Source: UBA11540 sp045536425 | GTDB lineage: Bacteria; Bacillota; Clostridia; Oscillospirales; Ruminococcaceae | Assembly: GCA_045536425.1 (NCBI GenBank) | Contig: JAZSNN010000012.1 | Coordinates: 68,032-132,031, forward strand | Direction of reading: 5' to 3' | DNA length: 64,000 bases | Shown: piece by piece, positions 9,275 to 17,677 of the stretch | Layout of the letters: each line of letters starts with the position of its first letter | Position numbering within the stretch: position 1 is the stretch's first letter | Translations under genes and position numbers: made by a program | Notes under the pieces: model-generated | Databases searched by the model: none | Told to the model about the DNA's origin: nothing | Seen by the model: the letters and a program-made list of their open reading frames with translations, nothing else

Positions 9275-10326
9275 TGGCAAAGAACACAGAGGCTAAAGAA
9301 GCAAAGAAAAAGAGCCTGGAAATTGACAACAGCTTCACCCCCGTAGAATATGACCCGCAGTATATTTTGATGGTCAATAACCTCAAAAAATACTTCCCCA
9401 TAAAAGACGGACTCATTGCAAAAACCGTCGGCTATGTAAAGGCTGTCGACGGCATCACCTTCAACCTCAAGAGAGGTACAACAATGGGCCTCGTTGGCGA
9501 GTCGGGATGCGGAAAAACCACTGCAGGCAGAACAATTCTCCGCCTTTCAGGCGAGAAAACAGGCGGTCAGGTGCTCTTCAACGGCAAGGAAGTCTACGAC
9601 CTGTCTGCAAAAGAGATGCGCGATATGCGCACCAAGATGCAGATTATCTTCCAAGACCCGTTCTCGTCCCTTTCTCCCAGACTTCCCGTCGGTGAGATTA
9701 TCGGCGAGGCAGTAAGAGAGCACAACCTCGTTCCCAAAGAGGAATTTGACGACTATATCGATACCATTATGGATAACTGCGGTCTGCAGTCCTTCCATAA
9801 GGACAGATACCCCCACGAGTTCTCGGGCGGTCAGAGACAGAGAATCTGTATCGCAAGAGCACTTGCGCTAAACCCCGAGTTCATCGTTTGCGACGAGCCC
9901 GTTTCCGCGCTCGACGTTTCTATCCAAGCGCAGATTATAAACCTTCTCAAAGACCTTCAGCAGAAATATAACCTCACCTATCTCTTTATCTCACACGACC
10001 TCTCGGTTGTTGAGCATATCTCCGATACCGTGGGCGTTATGTATCTCGGAAACCTCGTTGAGTACGGCTCCACAGAGGACATCTTCAAAAATCCTCTCCA
10101 CCCCTATACAAAGGCGCTGTTCTCTGCAATCCCCGTTCCCGATCCGACCGCAGAGAGAAACAGAATCGTTCTCGGCGGATCCATTCCTTCTCCTGCAAAT
10201 CCCCCCTCGGGCTGTAAATTCCACACCCGTTGTGAGCATTGTATGGAGCGTTGTAAAGTGGAAACACCTGTTCAGCGCGAGATCGAGCCTGGACATTTCG
10301 TTGTTTGCCACCTGTATGATAAATAA
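9274..10326 (+). CDS. Peptide ABC transporter ATPase, DppF/OppF family
   Basis: Second ATPase subunit, 350 residues, pairing with the preceding one. Walker A GESGCGKT near residue 75, signature FSGGQRQR near 184, Walker B FIVCDEP near 203, and the C-terminal oligopeptide-ABC domain with CKFHTRCEHCMERC. Translationally coupled on both sides by TAATG overlaps, which ties the small downstream membrane protein to the operon. Confidence 0.94.
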   Translation: MAKNTEAKEAKKKSLEIDNSFTPVEYDPQYILMVNNLKKYFPIKDGLIAKTVGYVKAVDGITFNLKRGTTMGLVGESGCGKTTAGRTILRLSGEKTGGQVLFNGKEVYDLSAKEMRDMRTKMQIIFQDPFSSLSPRLPVGEIIGEAVREHNLVPKEEFDDYIDTIMDNCGLQSFHKDRYPHEFSGGQRQRICIARALALNPEFIVCDEPVSALDVSIQAQIINLLKDLQQKYNLTYLFISHDLSVVEHISDTVGVMYLGNLVEYGSTEDIFKNPLHPYTKALFSAIPVPDPTAERNRIVLGGSIPSPANPPSGCKFHTRCEHCMERCKVETPVQREIEPGHFVVCHLYDK

Positions 10327-10592
10327 TGGGAAGAAAAATTTATGATGACGACGATGGCAGAACCATCGCCGATATGTCGGGCATCGACGGAGGCTTTTCA
10401 AACCCGTTTGGGAACAAGAAAAAACCCGTCAATGAACCCCAAAAAGAAAACCCCCAAAGCGACCCGATAATGACCAAAAAGGAAACAATGTGGTACGTCT
10501 TCGGCGCACTGAAAGCCGCCCTCTTGATAGGCGGAGCCTTCATTGTAGGACTCGGACTGCTGATCTGGTTGCTGCTCGCTGTGGGGAACTGA
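10326..10592 (+). CDS. Small hypothetical membrane protein, last gene of the peptide-importer operon
   Basis: 88 residues; an acidic start (KIYDDDDGRT), a Gly/Asn/Pro/Lys-rich middle and one long C-terminal membrane segment at about 56-85. The start overlaps the stop of the ATPase gene (TAATG). No family is recognised; an accessory role to the importer is only suggested by position. Confidence 0.7.
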   Translation: MGRKIYDDDDGRTIADMSGIDGGFSNPFGNKKKPVNEPQKENPQSDPIMTKKETMWYVFGALKAALLIGGAFIVGLGLLIWLLLAVGN

Positions 10593-10604
10593 AACAATCA
10601 ACCC

Positions 10605-10640
10605 GCCGACCTCTTTGGAGGTCGGCAGTTTTGTGCGTTT
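10605..10640 (+). terminator. Terminator of the peptide-importer operon
   Basis: Perfect 9-bp stem GCCGACCTC (10605-10613) / GAGGTCGGC (10618-10626) with a TTTG loop, followed by a T-rich tract. Confidence 0.75.
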
Positions 10641-10672
10641 TTCACAAAAAAATAAATTTTTACAAAAATATA

Positions 10673-10702
10673 TTGTCAAAAGCATATATGGTATGTTATG
10701 AT
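10673..10702 (+). promoter_or_regulatory. Possible promoter for the 10828 gene
   Basis: TTGTCA at 10673-10678, an 18-base spacer and TATGAT at 10697-10702; it would give a leader of about 120 bases. Confidence 0.45.
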
Positions 10703-10741
10703 GAAATTGTCAAACAGAAGAATATGTACCAACTAATAAAC

Positions 10742-10773
10742 CTCAATCACGCTAACCGTCCCTTGTCTTCTTA
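10742..10773 (+). repeat. Short dispersed repeat, copy 1 (CACGCTAACCGTCCC)
   Basis: TCACGCTAACCGTCCC followed by TTGTCTTCTTA. A near-identical run recurs at 41968-41998. It resembles the short GGGACGGTT repeats found in many Firmicutes; no transposase for it is seen here. Confidence 0.5.
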
Positions 10774-10827
10774 TTAAAACAACAATTATATGACAGGAGG
10801 AAAACCGAGAAAAACGGTTGAATTAAA

Positions 10828-11295
10828 ATGATCTGTAGAGTACGTGTTATCATTGACAACAAGGCGTTGCTTCTGCAACTTGATATTTCCGAATTGAAGA
10901 AAATGCACATCAACGAGGGTTTTCTCGATTCTTTGGACAAGATATGCGAAATATCAATAACGAAAGACTTGGTAATCGTCACGACCGAAGACCCCGATTT
11001 CCGAAGCGGAGCAACGCAAGTGCCGACAATGAAGGAAAGCAGACGGGAAAACAACATAACCGCTTATGACTGGCAGGGAAACCGCGTGTGGAACATAGCC
11101 GATATAGTGGGAGATATCAAAATGGCTTTTTTGGGCGGTAGCGTGTGTACGATTGAAGCACTCAGAAACACCGTCGGATTTGACGAGGAATTGGTTCCCG
11201 AGGGACACGACCTGTACACGTGTGTTGCAGGAGGTTTTTTGTTCATTATTGATTTAACTGACACAAAAGTTCTGCAAACACTACACGCAAAATAA
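10828..11295 (+). CDS. Hypothetical protein, 155 aa
   Basis: Soluble protein of 155 residues without signal peptide or membrane segment. It contains a tryptophan-bearing stretch (AYDWQGNRVWNIADIVGDIK) and an alternation of short beta-strand-like segments near the C-terminus (FLFIIDLTDTKVLQTL). No family is recognised. It stands alone between two terminators, with AGGAGGAAAACC some 20 bases upstream of the ATG. Confidence 0.7.
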   Translation: MICRVRVIIDNKALLLQLDISELKKMHINEGFLDSLDKICEISITKDLVIVTTEDPDFRSGATQVPTMKESRRENNITAYDWQGNRVWNIADIVGDIKMAFLGGSVCTIEALRNTVGFDEELVPEGHDLYTCVAGGFLFIIDLTDTKVLQTLHAK

Positions 11296-11357
11296 AGCGT
11301 CGCAAGACTATTAACAAAATCATTTTCGGCAGTAAATTTTCTAACTTCTCAAAATCC

Positions 11358-11390
11358 AAAAAGCAGTTGGCGAAAGCCAACCGCATTTTC
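11358..11390 (+). terminator. Stem-loop, probable terminator of the 10828 gene
   Basis: GCaGTTGGC-GAAA-GCCAACcGC (11363-11384) with A-rich sequence before and ATTTTC after it; it could act on either strand. Confidence 0.5.
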
Positions 11391-11478
11391 ATATGCATTG
11401 TGCGGGGTTGGTTTTTTGCAAAAAAGGACAAGCTCTTTCATTTGGCGGTTTTTACTGCGCAATATATACAAAAACGGA

Positions 11479-11507
11479 TTGATTTTGCACTCTGTATATG
11501 GTATAAT
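11479..11507 (+). promoter_or_regulatory. SigA-type promoter of the rnf operon
   Basis: TTGATT at 11479-11484, a 17-base spacer and TATAAT at 11502-11507 (with TGG before it, an extended -10). The rnfC start is 108 bases downstream; nothing recognisable as a riboswitch lies between. Confidence 0.6.
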
Positions 11508-11614
11508 TACTGTAACTGTAAATTTGGCAAAAATGCAGAAAACAAAGGAAAACTTTGTTTTCAAACCTGCTTGAAAAACATTCCGCTTTACAGCGTGAAA
11601 GAGAGGCAAAGAGT

Positions 11615-12937
11615 ATGAAACTCAAAACCTTCAAGGGTGGTGTACACCCCTACGACGGCAAGGATTTGACCGCAAACTGCGCGATCAGAGAACTTGACTC
11701 GAGGTCGACAGAGTTCATCTTCCCCCTCGCTCAGCATATCGGTGCGTCATCAAGACCGATTGTTGAGTTGGGCGAAAGAGTTCTTGTCGGACAGAGGATA
11801 GGGGAGTCGAGAGCTCCTGTTTCTGCAGATTTATGTTCGTCGGTTTCGGGCACTGTCAAGGCAATCGAGCCGAGAATGACAGGCTCGGGCGAGCTTATGG
11901 AAAGCATCGTAATCGCAAACGACGGACAGTATGAAGAGGTCGAGGACTTTGGCAAGGAGCGCGACCCCTCAAAGATGACCCGTGAGGAGATACTCACCGC
12001 CATCAAAGAGGCTGGAATAGTTGGACTCGGTGGCGCAGGCTTTCCGACCCACGTGAAGCTCACCACCGACAAAAAAATCGACCACGTTATCGTCAACGGC
12101 GCCGAGTGTGAGCCGTACATAACAGCAGACTATCGCCTGATGCTCGAGGAAACCCAAAAGCTCATCGACGGTATCAACATCGTGCTTTCTCTCTTCGAGG
12201 GTGCAAAGGCGGTAATCGGCATCGAATCAAACAAGCCCGAGGCAATAAAGCTCCTCACCGAGCGCACAAAAGGCACAAGAATATCGGTAATGCCTCTCAA
12301 GACAAAGTACCCGCAGGGCGCCGAGAGAATGCTTGTCCACGCGGCAACGGGAAGAAAGCTCAACCGTTCACAGCTTCCCGCAGACGTCGGTTGCGAAACT
12401 GTCAACGTCGCTACCGCCATTGCCATTGCAAATGCGGTCAAATATAACATTCCGCTCATCAAAAAGGTCGTCACCGTAACGGGCGATGCGATAACCGCAC
12501 CCGGCAATTTCCGTGTGCGAATCGGTAGTAATCAGCTGGAGCTTGTCGAGGCGGCAGGCGGATTCAACTGTGAGCCCGAAAAGCTCATCGCAGGCGGTCC
12601 TATGATGGGTATGGCGATGTACACAGCCGACGTGCCTGTTGTAAAGACAACGTCCTGCCTTCTCGCAATGAGCGAGGATGCCGTTGCGGCAAACGAGCCG
12701 TCAAACTGTATCAACTGCGGTATGTGCACCCGCGTTTGTCCCGAAAAGCTTCTCCCGCTTCGTCTGATGGTTGCGGCTGATATGCACCGACTCGACGATT
12801 TCGAGAAGTTTAACGGTATGGAATGTATTGAATGTGGCTCTTGTACCTACGTTTGCCCTGCAAAGCGCAGAATGACACAGAGCTTTAAATACTGCAAGCT
12901 CGCAATCAACAGAAGAGCAAAGGAGGCGACAAAATGA
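11615..12937 (+). CDS. rnfC: Rnf complex subunit RnfC
   Basis: Peripheral subunit of the ferredoxin:NAD+ oxidoreductase (Rnf) that exchanges electrons with NAD(H). 440 residues from the ATG at 11615, preceded by GAGAGGCAAAG; the upstream in-frame ATG at 11555 lacks a ribosome site. The glycine-rich flavin/NADH segment GLGGAGFPTHVKL lies near residues 131-143 and two [4Fe-4S] motifs CINCGMCTRVCP (about 365) and CIECGSCTYVCP (about 404) close the protein. First gene of rnfCDGEAB; its stop overlaps rnfD (ATGA). Confidence 0.96.
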   Translation: MKLKTFKGGVHPYDGKDLTANCAIRELDSRSTEFIFPLAQHIGASSRPIVELGERVLVGQRIGESRAPVSADLCSSVSGTVKAIEPRMTGSGELMESIVIANDGQYEEVEDFGKERDPSKMTREEILTAIKEAGIVGLGGAGFPTHVKLTTDKKIDHVIVNGAECEPYITADYRLMLEETQKLIDGINIVLSLFEGAKAVIGIESNKPEAIKLLTERTKGTRISVMPLKTKYPQGAERMLVHAATGRKLNRSQLPADVGCETVNVATAIAIANAVKYNIPLIKKVVTVTGDAITAPGNFRVRIGSNQLELVEAAGGFNCEPEKLIAGGPMMGMAMYTADVPVVKTTSCLLAMSEDAVAANEPSNCINCGMCTRVCPEKLLPLRLMVAADMHRLDDFEKFNGMECIECGSCTYVCPAKRRMTQSFKYCKLAINRRAKEATK

Positions 12938-13878
12938 GTAAAATTTTCAACATCTCCACGTCGCCCCACATCAGAAAGGATATCTCGACACAGGCGATAA
13001 TGGGCGACGTGCTTATCTCGCTCATTCCCGTCTGCCTTTTCGGTATATACAATTTCGGACTTTCCGCGCTCCGTGTGCTTGTCGCATCGGTTGCTTCCTG
13101 CGTTGTAAGCGAGATACTCTTCCAGTTTGCCGTAGGACGCAAGGTGACCGTCAGCGACCTCTCCGCTGCGGTAACGGGCGTGATTTTGGGTATCAATCTT
13201 CCTGCAACCGTACCGCTTTGGGTGCCCGTTTTGGGCGGAGCGTTTGCGATAATCATCGTAAAACAGCTCTTTGGCGGACTCGGACAGAACTTTATGAACC
13301 CCGCCCTCGCGGCAAGATGCTTTTTGCTCATCTCCTTTGCATCTATGATGACCAACTACCCTGTGGTAGACGGTGTTTCGGGCGCAACCCCCTTGGCAGT
13401 CGTCAAGGCAGGGGGAGAGTTCAATCTCCTCGATATGTTCCTCGGAACACATAGCGGTGTAATCGGCGAAACCTCGGTACTCGCTATCCTCATCGGCTTT
13501 GTCTACCTCGTGGCAAGAAAGGTAATTCTCATAAGAATCCCCGCATTGTACGTCGGCTCGACTGTAGTTTTCGTGGCACTTTTCCAATTCATCTCCACAG
13601 GAGAGCTCCCCACAGCAGAATTCTTGTTGGCACACGTTTTCGGCGGCGGACTTCTTCTCGGCGCTGTGTTTATGGCAACCGACTACGTTTCCTGCCCTGT
13701 AACTAATTCGGGCAAGGTAATCTACGGCGTTTTGCTCGGCTTCTTGACCGCAGTAATAAGAATGTTCAGCGGTTCTGCCGAGGGCGTGTCCTATGCAATA
13801 ATCATCAGCAATATGGTTTCACCTCTCATTGAAAAGATAACCGTTCCAAAAGCATTTGGAAAGGAGGGCGCGAGATGA
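12934..13878 (+). CDS. rnfD: Rnf complex subunit RnfD
   Basis: Integral membrane subunit, 314 residues, with eight or more hydrophobic segments. The covalent FMN site is visible as SGATPLA at about residues 148-154, where the threonine carries FMN through a phosphoester bond added by ApbE. Start and stop both overlap neighbouring genes by four bases. Confidence 0.95.
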   Translation: MSKIFNISTSPHIRKDISTQAIMGDVLISLIPVCLFGIYNFGLSALRVLVASVASCVVSEILFQFAVGRKVTVSDLSAAVTGVILGINLPATVPLWVPVLGGAFAIIIVKQLFGGLGQNFMNPALAARCFLLISFASMMTNYPVVDGVSGATPLAVVKAGGEFNLLDMFLGTHSGVIGETSVLAILIGFVYLVARKVILIRIPALYVGSTVVFVALFQFISTGELPTAEFLLAHVFGGGLLLGAVFMATDYVSCPVTNSGKVIYGVLLGFLTAVIRMFSGSAEGVSYAIIISNMVSPLIEKITVPKAFGKEGAR

Positions 13879-14432
13879 AAGGCATACTGAAAGACGCACT
13901 CACCCTTCTGTGCATAACACTTGTTGCAGGACTCTGCCTTTCCTTTGTCTATGAGATGACAAAAGACCCGATAGCACAAGCAGAGCTTCAGAAGAAATAT
14001 GCAAGCTATCAGGCGGTAATGTCCGACGTAAAGTTCGGCGAACTGTCCGATGAGCAGAAGTCGGCGCTCAACGCCAGTGACTATGCTCCGCCCGCAACGG
14101 TAGACGAAATTCTCGTTGCAAAAGATAACAGCGACAACCTTGTCGGCTTTGTAATGTCGATCACCTCCAAAAACGGATATGGCGGCAACATAAAGGTCGC
14201 AATCGGAGTTTCGGCTGACGGCAAGGTGACAGGCTTTGCTCCTCTTTCACACGGCGAGACCGCAGGCTTTGGCGCAAGAATGGAAAACGACGACGTAAAG
14301 GCTATGTTTGTCGGTATCGGCTCGGGCGCTGAGTTCGACGGAATTTCGGGCGCGACAATCACTTCGACCGCGCTTCGCGAAATCGTCGATACAGCCATCT
14401 GGGCTACAAATGCTTTGACGGAGGTGCAGTAA
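13875..14432 (+). CDS. rnfG: Rnf complex subunit RnfG
   Basis: 185 residues, one N-terminal membrane anchor and an outward FMN-binding domain. The flavinylation motif SGATITS lies near residue 157. It overlaps rnfD by four bases and its last base is the first base of rnfE, as expected for a translationally coupled cluster. Confidence 0.95.
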   Translation: MKGILKDALTLLCITLVAGLCLSFVYEMTKDPIAQAELQKKYASYQAVMSDVKFGELSDEQKSALNASDYAPPATVDEILVAKDNSDNLVGFVMSITSKNGYGGNIKVAIGVSADGKVTGFAPLSHGETAGFGARMENDDVKAMFVGIGSGAEFDGISGATITSTALREIVDTAIWATNALTEVQ

Positions 14433-15127
14433 TGAAAAAGATTTTTGAACGCCTCTTCAACGGCATTATAAAAGAAAACCCCACCTTCGTTCTGATGCTC
14501 GGAATGTGCCCGACACTCGCTGTCACCACAAGCGCGACAAACGCGATTGGTATGGGACTTTCCACCACCGCGGTTTTGATGATGTCAAACCTTATGATAT
14601 CGGCACTTAGAAAGGTCATTCCCGATAAGGTCAGAATGCCCGCCTATATCGTAATCATCGCATCGTTTGTTACAATGGTACAGCTTCTCATTCAGGCATA
14701 CGTACCGTCTATCTACGAAACACTCGGTATCTATATACCGCTCATCGTTGTAAACTGTATCATCCTCGGCAGAGCCGAAGCCTACGCTTCGAAAAATCCC
14801 GTTCTTCCGTCCTTCTTCGATGGCTTGGGAATGGGTCTCGGCTTTACGGGAGCGCTCACAATCCTTGGTGCATTCAGAGAGCTCTTTGGCGCAGGAACGG
14901 TTTTCGGCATGCAGGTAATGCCCGCATCCTACGAGCCCATTTCGATACTCGTAATGGCGCCCGGTGCGTTCTTTGTCCTTGCAATACTCACCGCTCTGCA
15001 GAACAAGCTGAAGGCTCCCTCTGCAACAAACAAAACCGAAACCAGCTGTATGGGCAACTGTGCAACCTGTCACGACAAGGGTTGCTCGATAAGGTTTAAT
15101 GATACTGCGAAGGAGGAAACAAAATGA
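14432..15127 (+). CDS. rnfE: Rnf complex subunit RnfE with cysteine-rich tail
   Basis: 231-residue membrane subunit with about six hydrophobic segments, homologous to RnfA, which with it forms the membrane iron-sulfur site. After the last membrane segment (about residue 195) the protein carries a soluble tail with four cysteines, CMGNCATCHDKGCS, that could bind metal. The stop overlaps rnfA by four bases (ATGA). Confidence 0.94.
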   Translation: MKKIFERLFNGIIKENPTFVLMLGMCPTLAVTTSATNAIGMGLSTTAVLMMSNLMISALRKVIPDKVRMPAYIVIIASFVTMVQLLIQAYVPSIYETLGIYIPLIVVNCIILGRAEAYASKNPVLPSFFDGLGMGLGFTGALTILGAFRELFGAGTVFGMQVMPASYEPISILVMAPGAFFVLAILTALQNKLKAPSATNKTETSCMGNCATCHDKGCSIRFNDTAKEETK

Positions 15128-15699
15128 AAGAAATGATTTTGCTCCTTCTCGGTGCATCGCTTATAAACAACGTGGTTTTGAGTCAGTTTTTGGGACTCTG
15201 CCCCTTTTTAGGCGTGTCGAGAAAAACCGACACCGCGCTCGGAATGGGTGTGGCGGTAGTCTTTGTTATCACCGTGTCGAGCTTTGTCACAGGTCTTCTG
15301 TATGAGCTCGTGCTTGAGCCCCTCGGACTTGTATATCTTCAGACAATAGTGTTCATCCTCGTAATCGCTGCCCTTGTACAGCTCGTCGAGATGATACTCA
15401 GAAAGAAAATCCCCGCGCTCTACAAATCCCTCGGTGTCTACCTGCCCCTCATCACCACAAACTGTGCGGTTTTGGGCGTGGCGCTCACCAACGTGCAGAA
15501 GGAATATGACCTTCTCACAGGTGTTGTAAACGGCTTTGGCACCGCGCTCGGATTTACAATCGCGATAGTAATCCTCGCGGGTATCCGCGAAAAGCTCGAA
15601 GACAACGATATCCCCGAATCCTTCAAGGGAATGCCCATAGTTCTTGTTACCGCAGGACTTATGGCAATGGCGTTCTTTGGATTCAAGGGACTGATATAA
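15124..15699 (+). CDS. rnfA: Rnf complex subunit RnfA
   Basis: 191-residue six-TM subunit, the inverted-topology partner of RnfE. The cysteine segments LSQFLGLCPFLGVS near the N-terminus and YLPLITTNCAVLGVAL in the middle are the family motifs that coordinate the intramembrane cluster. Twelve bases separate it from rnfB, whose start is preceded by GGGGGTGCGG. Confidence 0.96.
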   Translation: MKEMILLLLGASLINNVVLSQFLGLCPFLGVSRKTDTALGMGVAVVFVITVSSFVTGLLYELVLEPLGLVYLQTIVFILVIAALVQLVEMILRKKIPALYKSLGVYLPLITTNCAVLGVALTNVQKEYDLLTGVVNGFGTALGFTIAIVILAGIREKLEDNDIPESFKGMPIVLVTAGLMAMAFFGFKGLI

Positions 15700-15711
15700 G
15701 GGGGTGCGGTT

Positions 15712-16509
15712 ATGGATTTTGTAGCAATATTGGTTGCAACTCTGGTGGTCGCACTCGTAGGACTTATACTCGGTGCACTTTTGAGCTTTGTCGGAGAAAA
15801 ATTCAAGGTCGAGCTCGACGAAAAGGAAGTTAAAATCCGCAAAGAGCTCCCCGGCGCAAACTGTGGCGGATGCGGATACACAGGCTGTGACGGACTTGCC
15901 GAGGCAATCGCACAAGGCAAAGCCCCCATCACCGCTTGTCCCGTCGGAGGTGCGGAGCTCGCCGATAAAATCGCGGCTATAATGGGCGTCGAAACCGAAG
16001 AATCAACACGAATGGTCGCTTTTGTCCGTTGTGCAGGTACCTGTACAAAAACCCGCGATAACTATGTATACTACGGCCCCAAGGACTGCCGACTTGCATT
16101 TTTGTCACCAGGTCACGGCAGTAAAAAGTGCTACTGGGGATGCTGTGGATTTGGCACCTGCGCAGAGGTTTGCCCGTTTGATGCGATACGCATCGTCGAC
16201 GGACTCGCAGTGGTCGATAAAGAAAAATGTAAAGGCTGTAAAAAATGCCTCGAGGCTTGTCCAGGCGGACTTATACAGATGATTCCCTACGAGGCGAAAT
16301 ACGCTGTAATGTGTGCTTCGAAGAGTAAGGGCAAGGACGTAAAACTCGCTTGCGAAGAGGGATGTATCGGCTGTAAGATGTGCGTTCCCGTCTGTGAAAC
16401 GGGCGCAATTAGCGTAATCCACAACCTCGCGCGAATCGACCAAACAAAATGTAACGGTTGCGGAAAATGTGCCGAAAAATGTCCCACAAAGATAATCAGG
16501 GTTAAGTAA
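15712..16509 (+). CDS. rnfB: Rnf complex subunit RnfB
   Basis: Ferredoxin-side subunit, 265 residues. An N-terminal membrane anchor (about 5-27) is followed by the 4Fe-4S domain CGGCGYTGCDGLAEAI...CP and four further ferredoxin-type motifs: CGTCAEVCP, CKGCKKCLEACP, CIGCKMCVPVC and CNGCGKCAEKCP. Last gene of the rnfCDGEAB cluster; the next gene follows after 44 bases. Confidence 0.96.
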   Translation: MDFVAILVATLVVALVGLILGALLSFVGEKFKVELDEKEVKIRKELPGANCGGCGYTGCDGLAEAIAQGKAPITACPVGGAELADKIAAIMGVETEESTRMVAFVRCAGTCTKTRDNYVYYGPKDCRLAFLSPGHGSKKCYWGCCGFGTCAEVCPFDAIRIVDGLAVVDKEKCKGCKKCLEACPGGLIQMIPYEAKYAVMCASKSKGKDVKLACEEGCIGCKMCVPVCETGAISVIHNLARIDQTKCNGCGKCAEKCPTKIIRVK

Positions 16510-16553
16510 TTAAATTTGGTAAATAATAAACAAAAACAATAAAGGAGACTTGT

Positions 16554-17618
16554 ATGAACAACAAAAGAGATCTCAAATGGATTTTTCTTTCCGCGCTTAT
16601 GATTCTGCTTTCTGTGGCAATCATCTGCGGAACAAGCGTGCTCGAGAAAGCTATCGACCGCGGACTCTTTGACAAACCTATTGTCAACACACCCGACGAC
16701 GATACCGCAGAAACCCTTAAAACAGGTATGGCGGTAGTCACCACCGCTTCTCCCACAGCCGCAACTGCCGAAAAGGACGGCACAGCAGGCTTTGATGCAA
16801 CACTCTTCGGTGTTACAGTTGATAAAAACGGCAGAATTGTTGACGTTGAAATCGATACCGTACAGGCAAAAATCGGCTTCAACGCAAAGGGCGAAATCAC
16901 CTCTGAAATCGGCTCCGCGTTCAAGACAAAGACCGAGCTCGGCTTTGACTACGGTATGGTAAACTACGGCGCATCTTCTATCGGCAAAGAGTGGTTCGAG
17001 CAGATTGACGCTTTCGAAGAGTTTATAATCGGCAAAACAGCAGACGAGGTAAAGGCTATCGCTGTTGACGATAAGGGCTATCCCACAGGCGACGACCTCA
17101 GAGCAGGCTGTACAATAGGCGTTGCAGACTATATCGAAGGCGTTGTAAAGGCTATGGAAAACGCGACCGAGATGGGCGCAGAAAAGGGCGACGAGCTCAA
17201 GATTGCTATCATCGCAACAGTTTCCAAGGACTCCAAGTCCGCTACAGCCGAGGCTGACGGCTCTGCAGCCGCAGACATCACCTTCGCGGTTGTAACAGTA
17301 GACGGCGACGACGTAACAAGCTGTAAGGTTGACCAGCTCGGCGCAACAATGCCCGTTAAGGCTGACGGAACTCTCGGTGACGCTTCCACAAAAACCAAGA
17401 AGGAGCTCGGCTTTGACTACGGTATGGTCAAGTACAACGCTTCTCCCATCGGCAAAGAGTGGTTTGAGCAGGCTGAGGCTTTTGAGAAAGCAGCATCTGC
17501 CGGCTACGAAAACCTCAAGATTTCCGCTGAGGGCTATGCAGAAGACGACCTCAAGGCAGGTTGTACAATCAACCTCTATCCCTTCACAAACGTTGTGAAC
17601 AAAGCAATCGGAAAATAA
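16554..17618 (+). CDS. Tandem-repeat membrane-anchored protein linked to Rnf (function unknown)
   Basis: 354 residues: an N-terminal anchor (about 8-28) then two outward repeats, roughly 57-205 and 215-354. Both repeats begin with an alternating TAEKDG/TAEADG strand region, share ELGFDYGMV and IGKEWFEQ, and end DDLRAGCTI / DDLKAGCTI, each with a single cysteine. AGCTI occupies the place where FMN_bind proteins carry SGATxT, so a relation to that fold is conceivable but not shown. It is placed between rnfB and apbE on the same strand, with AAAGGAGAC before the ATG. No function is known to me. Confidence 0.75.
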   Translation: MNNKRDLKWIFLSALMILLSVAIICGTSVLEKAIDRGLFDKPIVNTPDDDTAETLKTGMAVVTTASPTAATAEKDGTAGFDATLFGVTVDKNGRIVDVEIDTVQAKIGFNAKGEITSEIGSAFKTKTELGFDYGMVNYGASSIGKEWFEQIDAFEEFIIGKTADEVKAIAVDDKGYPTGDDLRAGCTIGVADYIEGVVKAMENATEMGAEKGDELKIAIIATVSKDSKSATAEADGSAAADITFAVVTVDGDDVTSCKVDQLGATMPVKADGTLGDASTKTKKELGFDYGMVKYNASPIGKEWFEQAEAFEKAASAGYENLKISAEGYAEDDLKAGCTINLYPFTNVVNKAIGK

Positions 17619-17677
17619 TTTTTAAGATTATATGGGGAAGGGAAACCTTCCCCAAAATCTCGCTTGGAGGTGACGAT

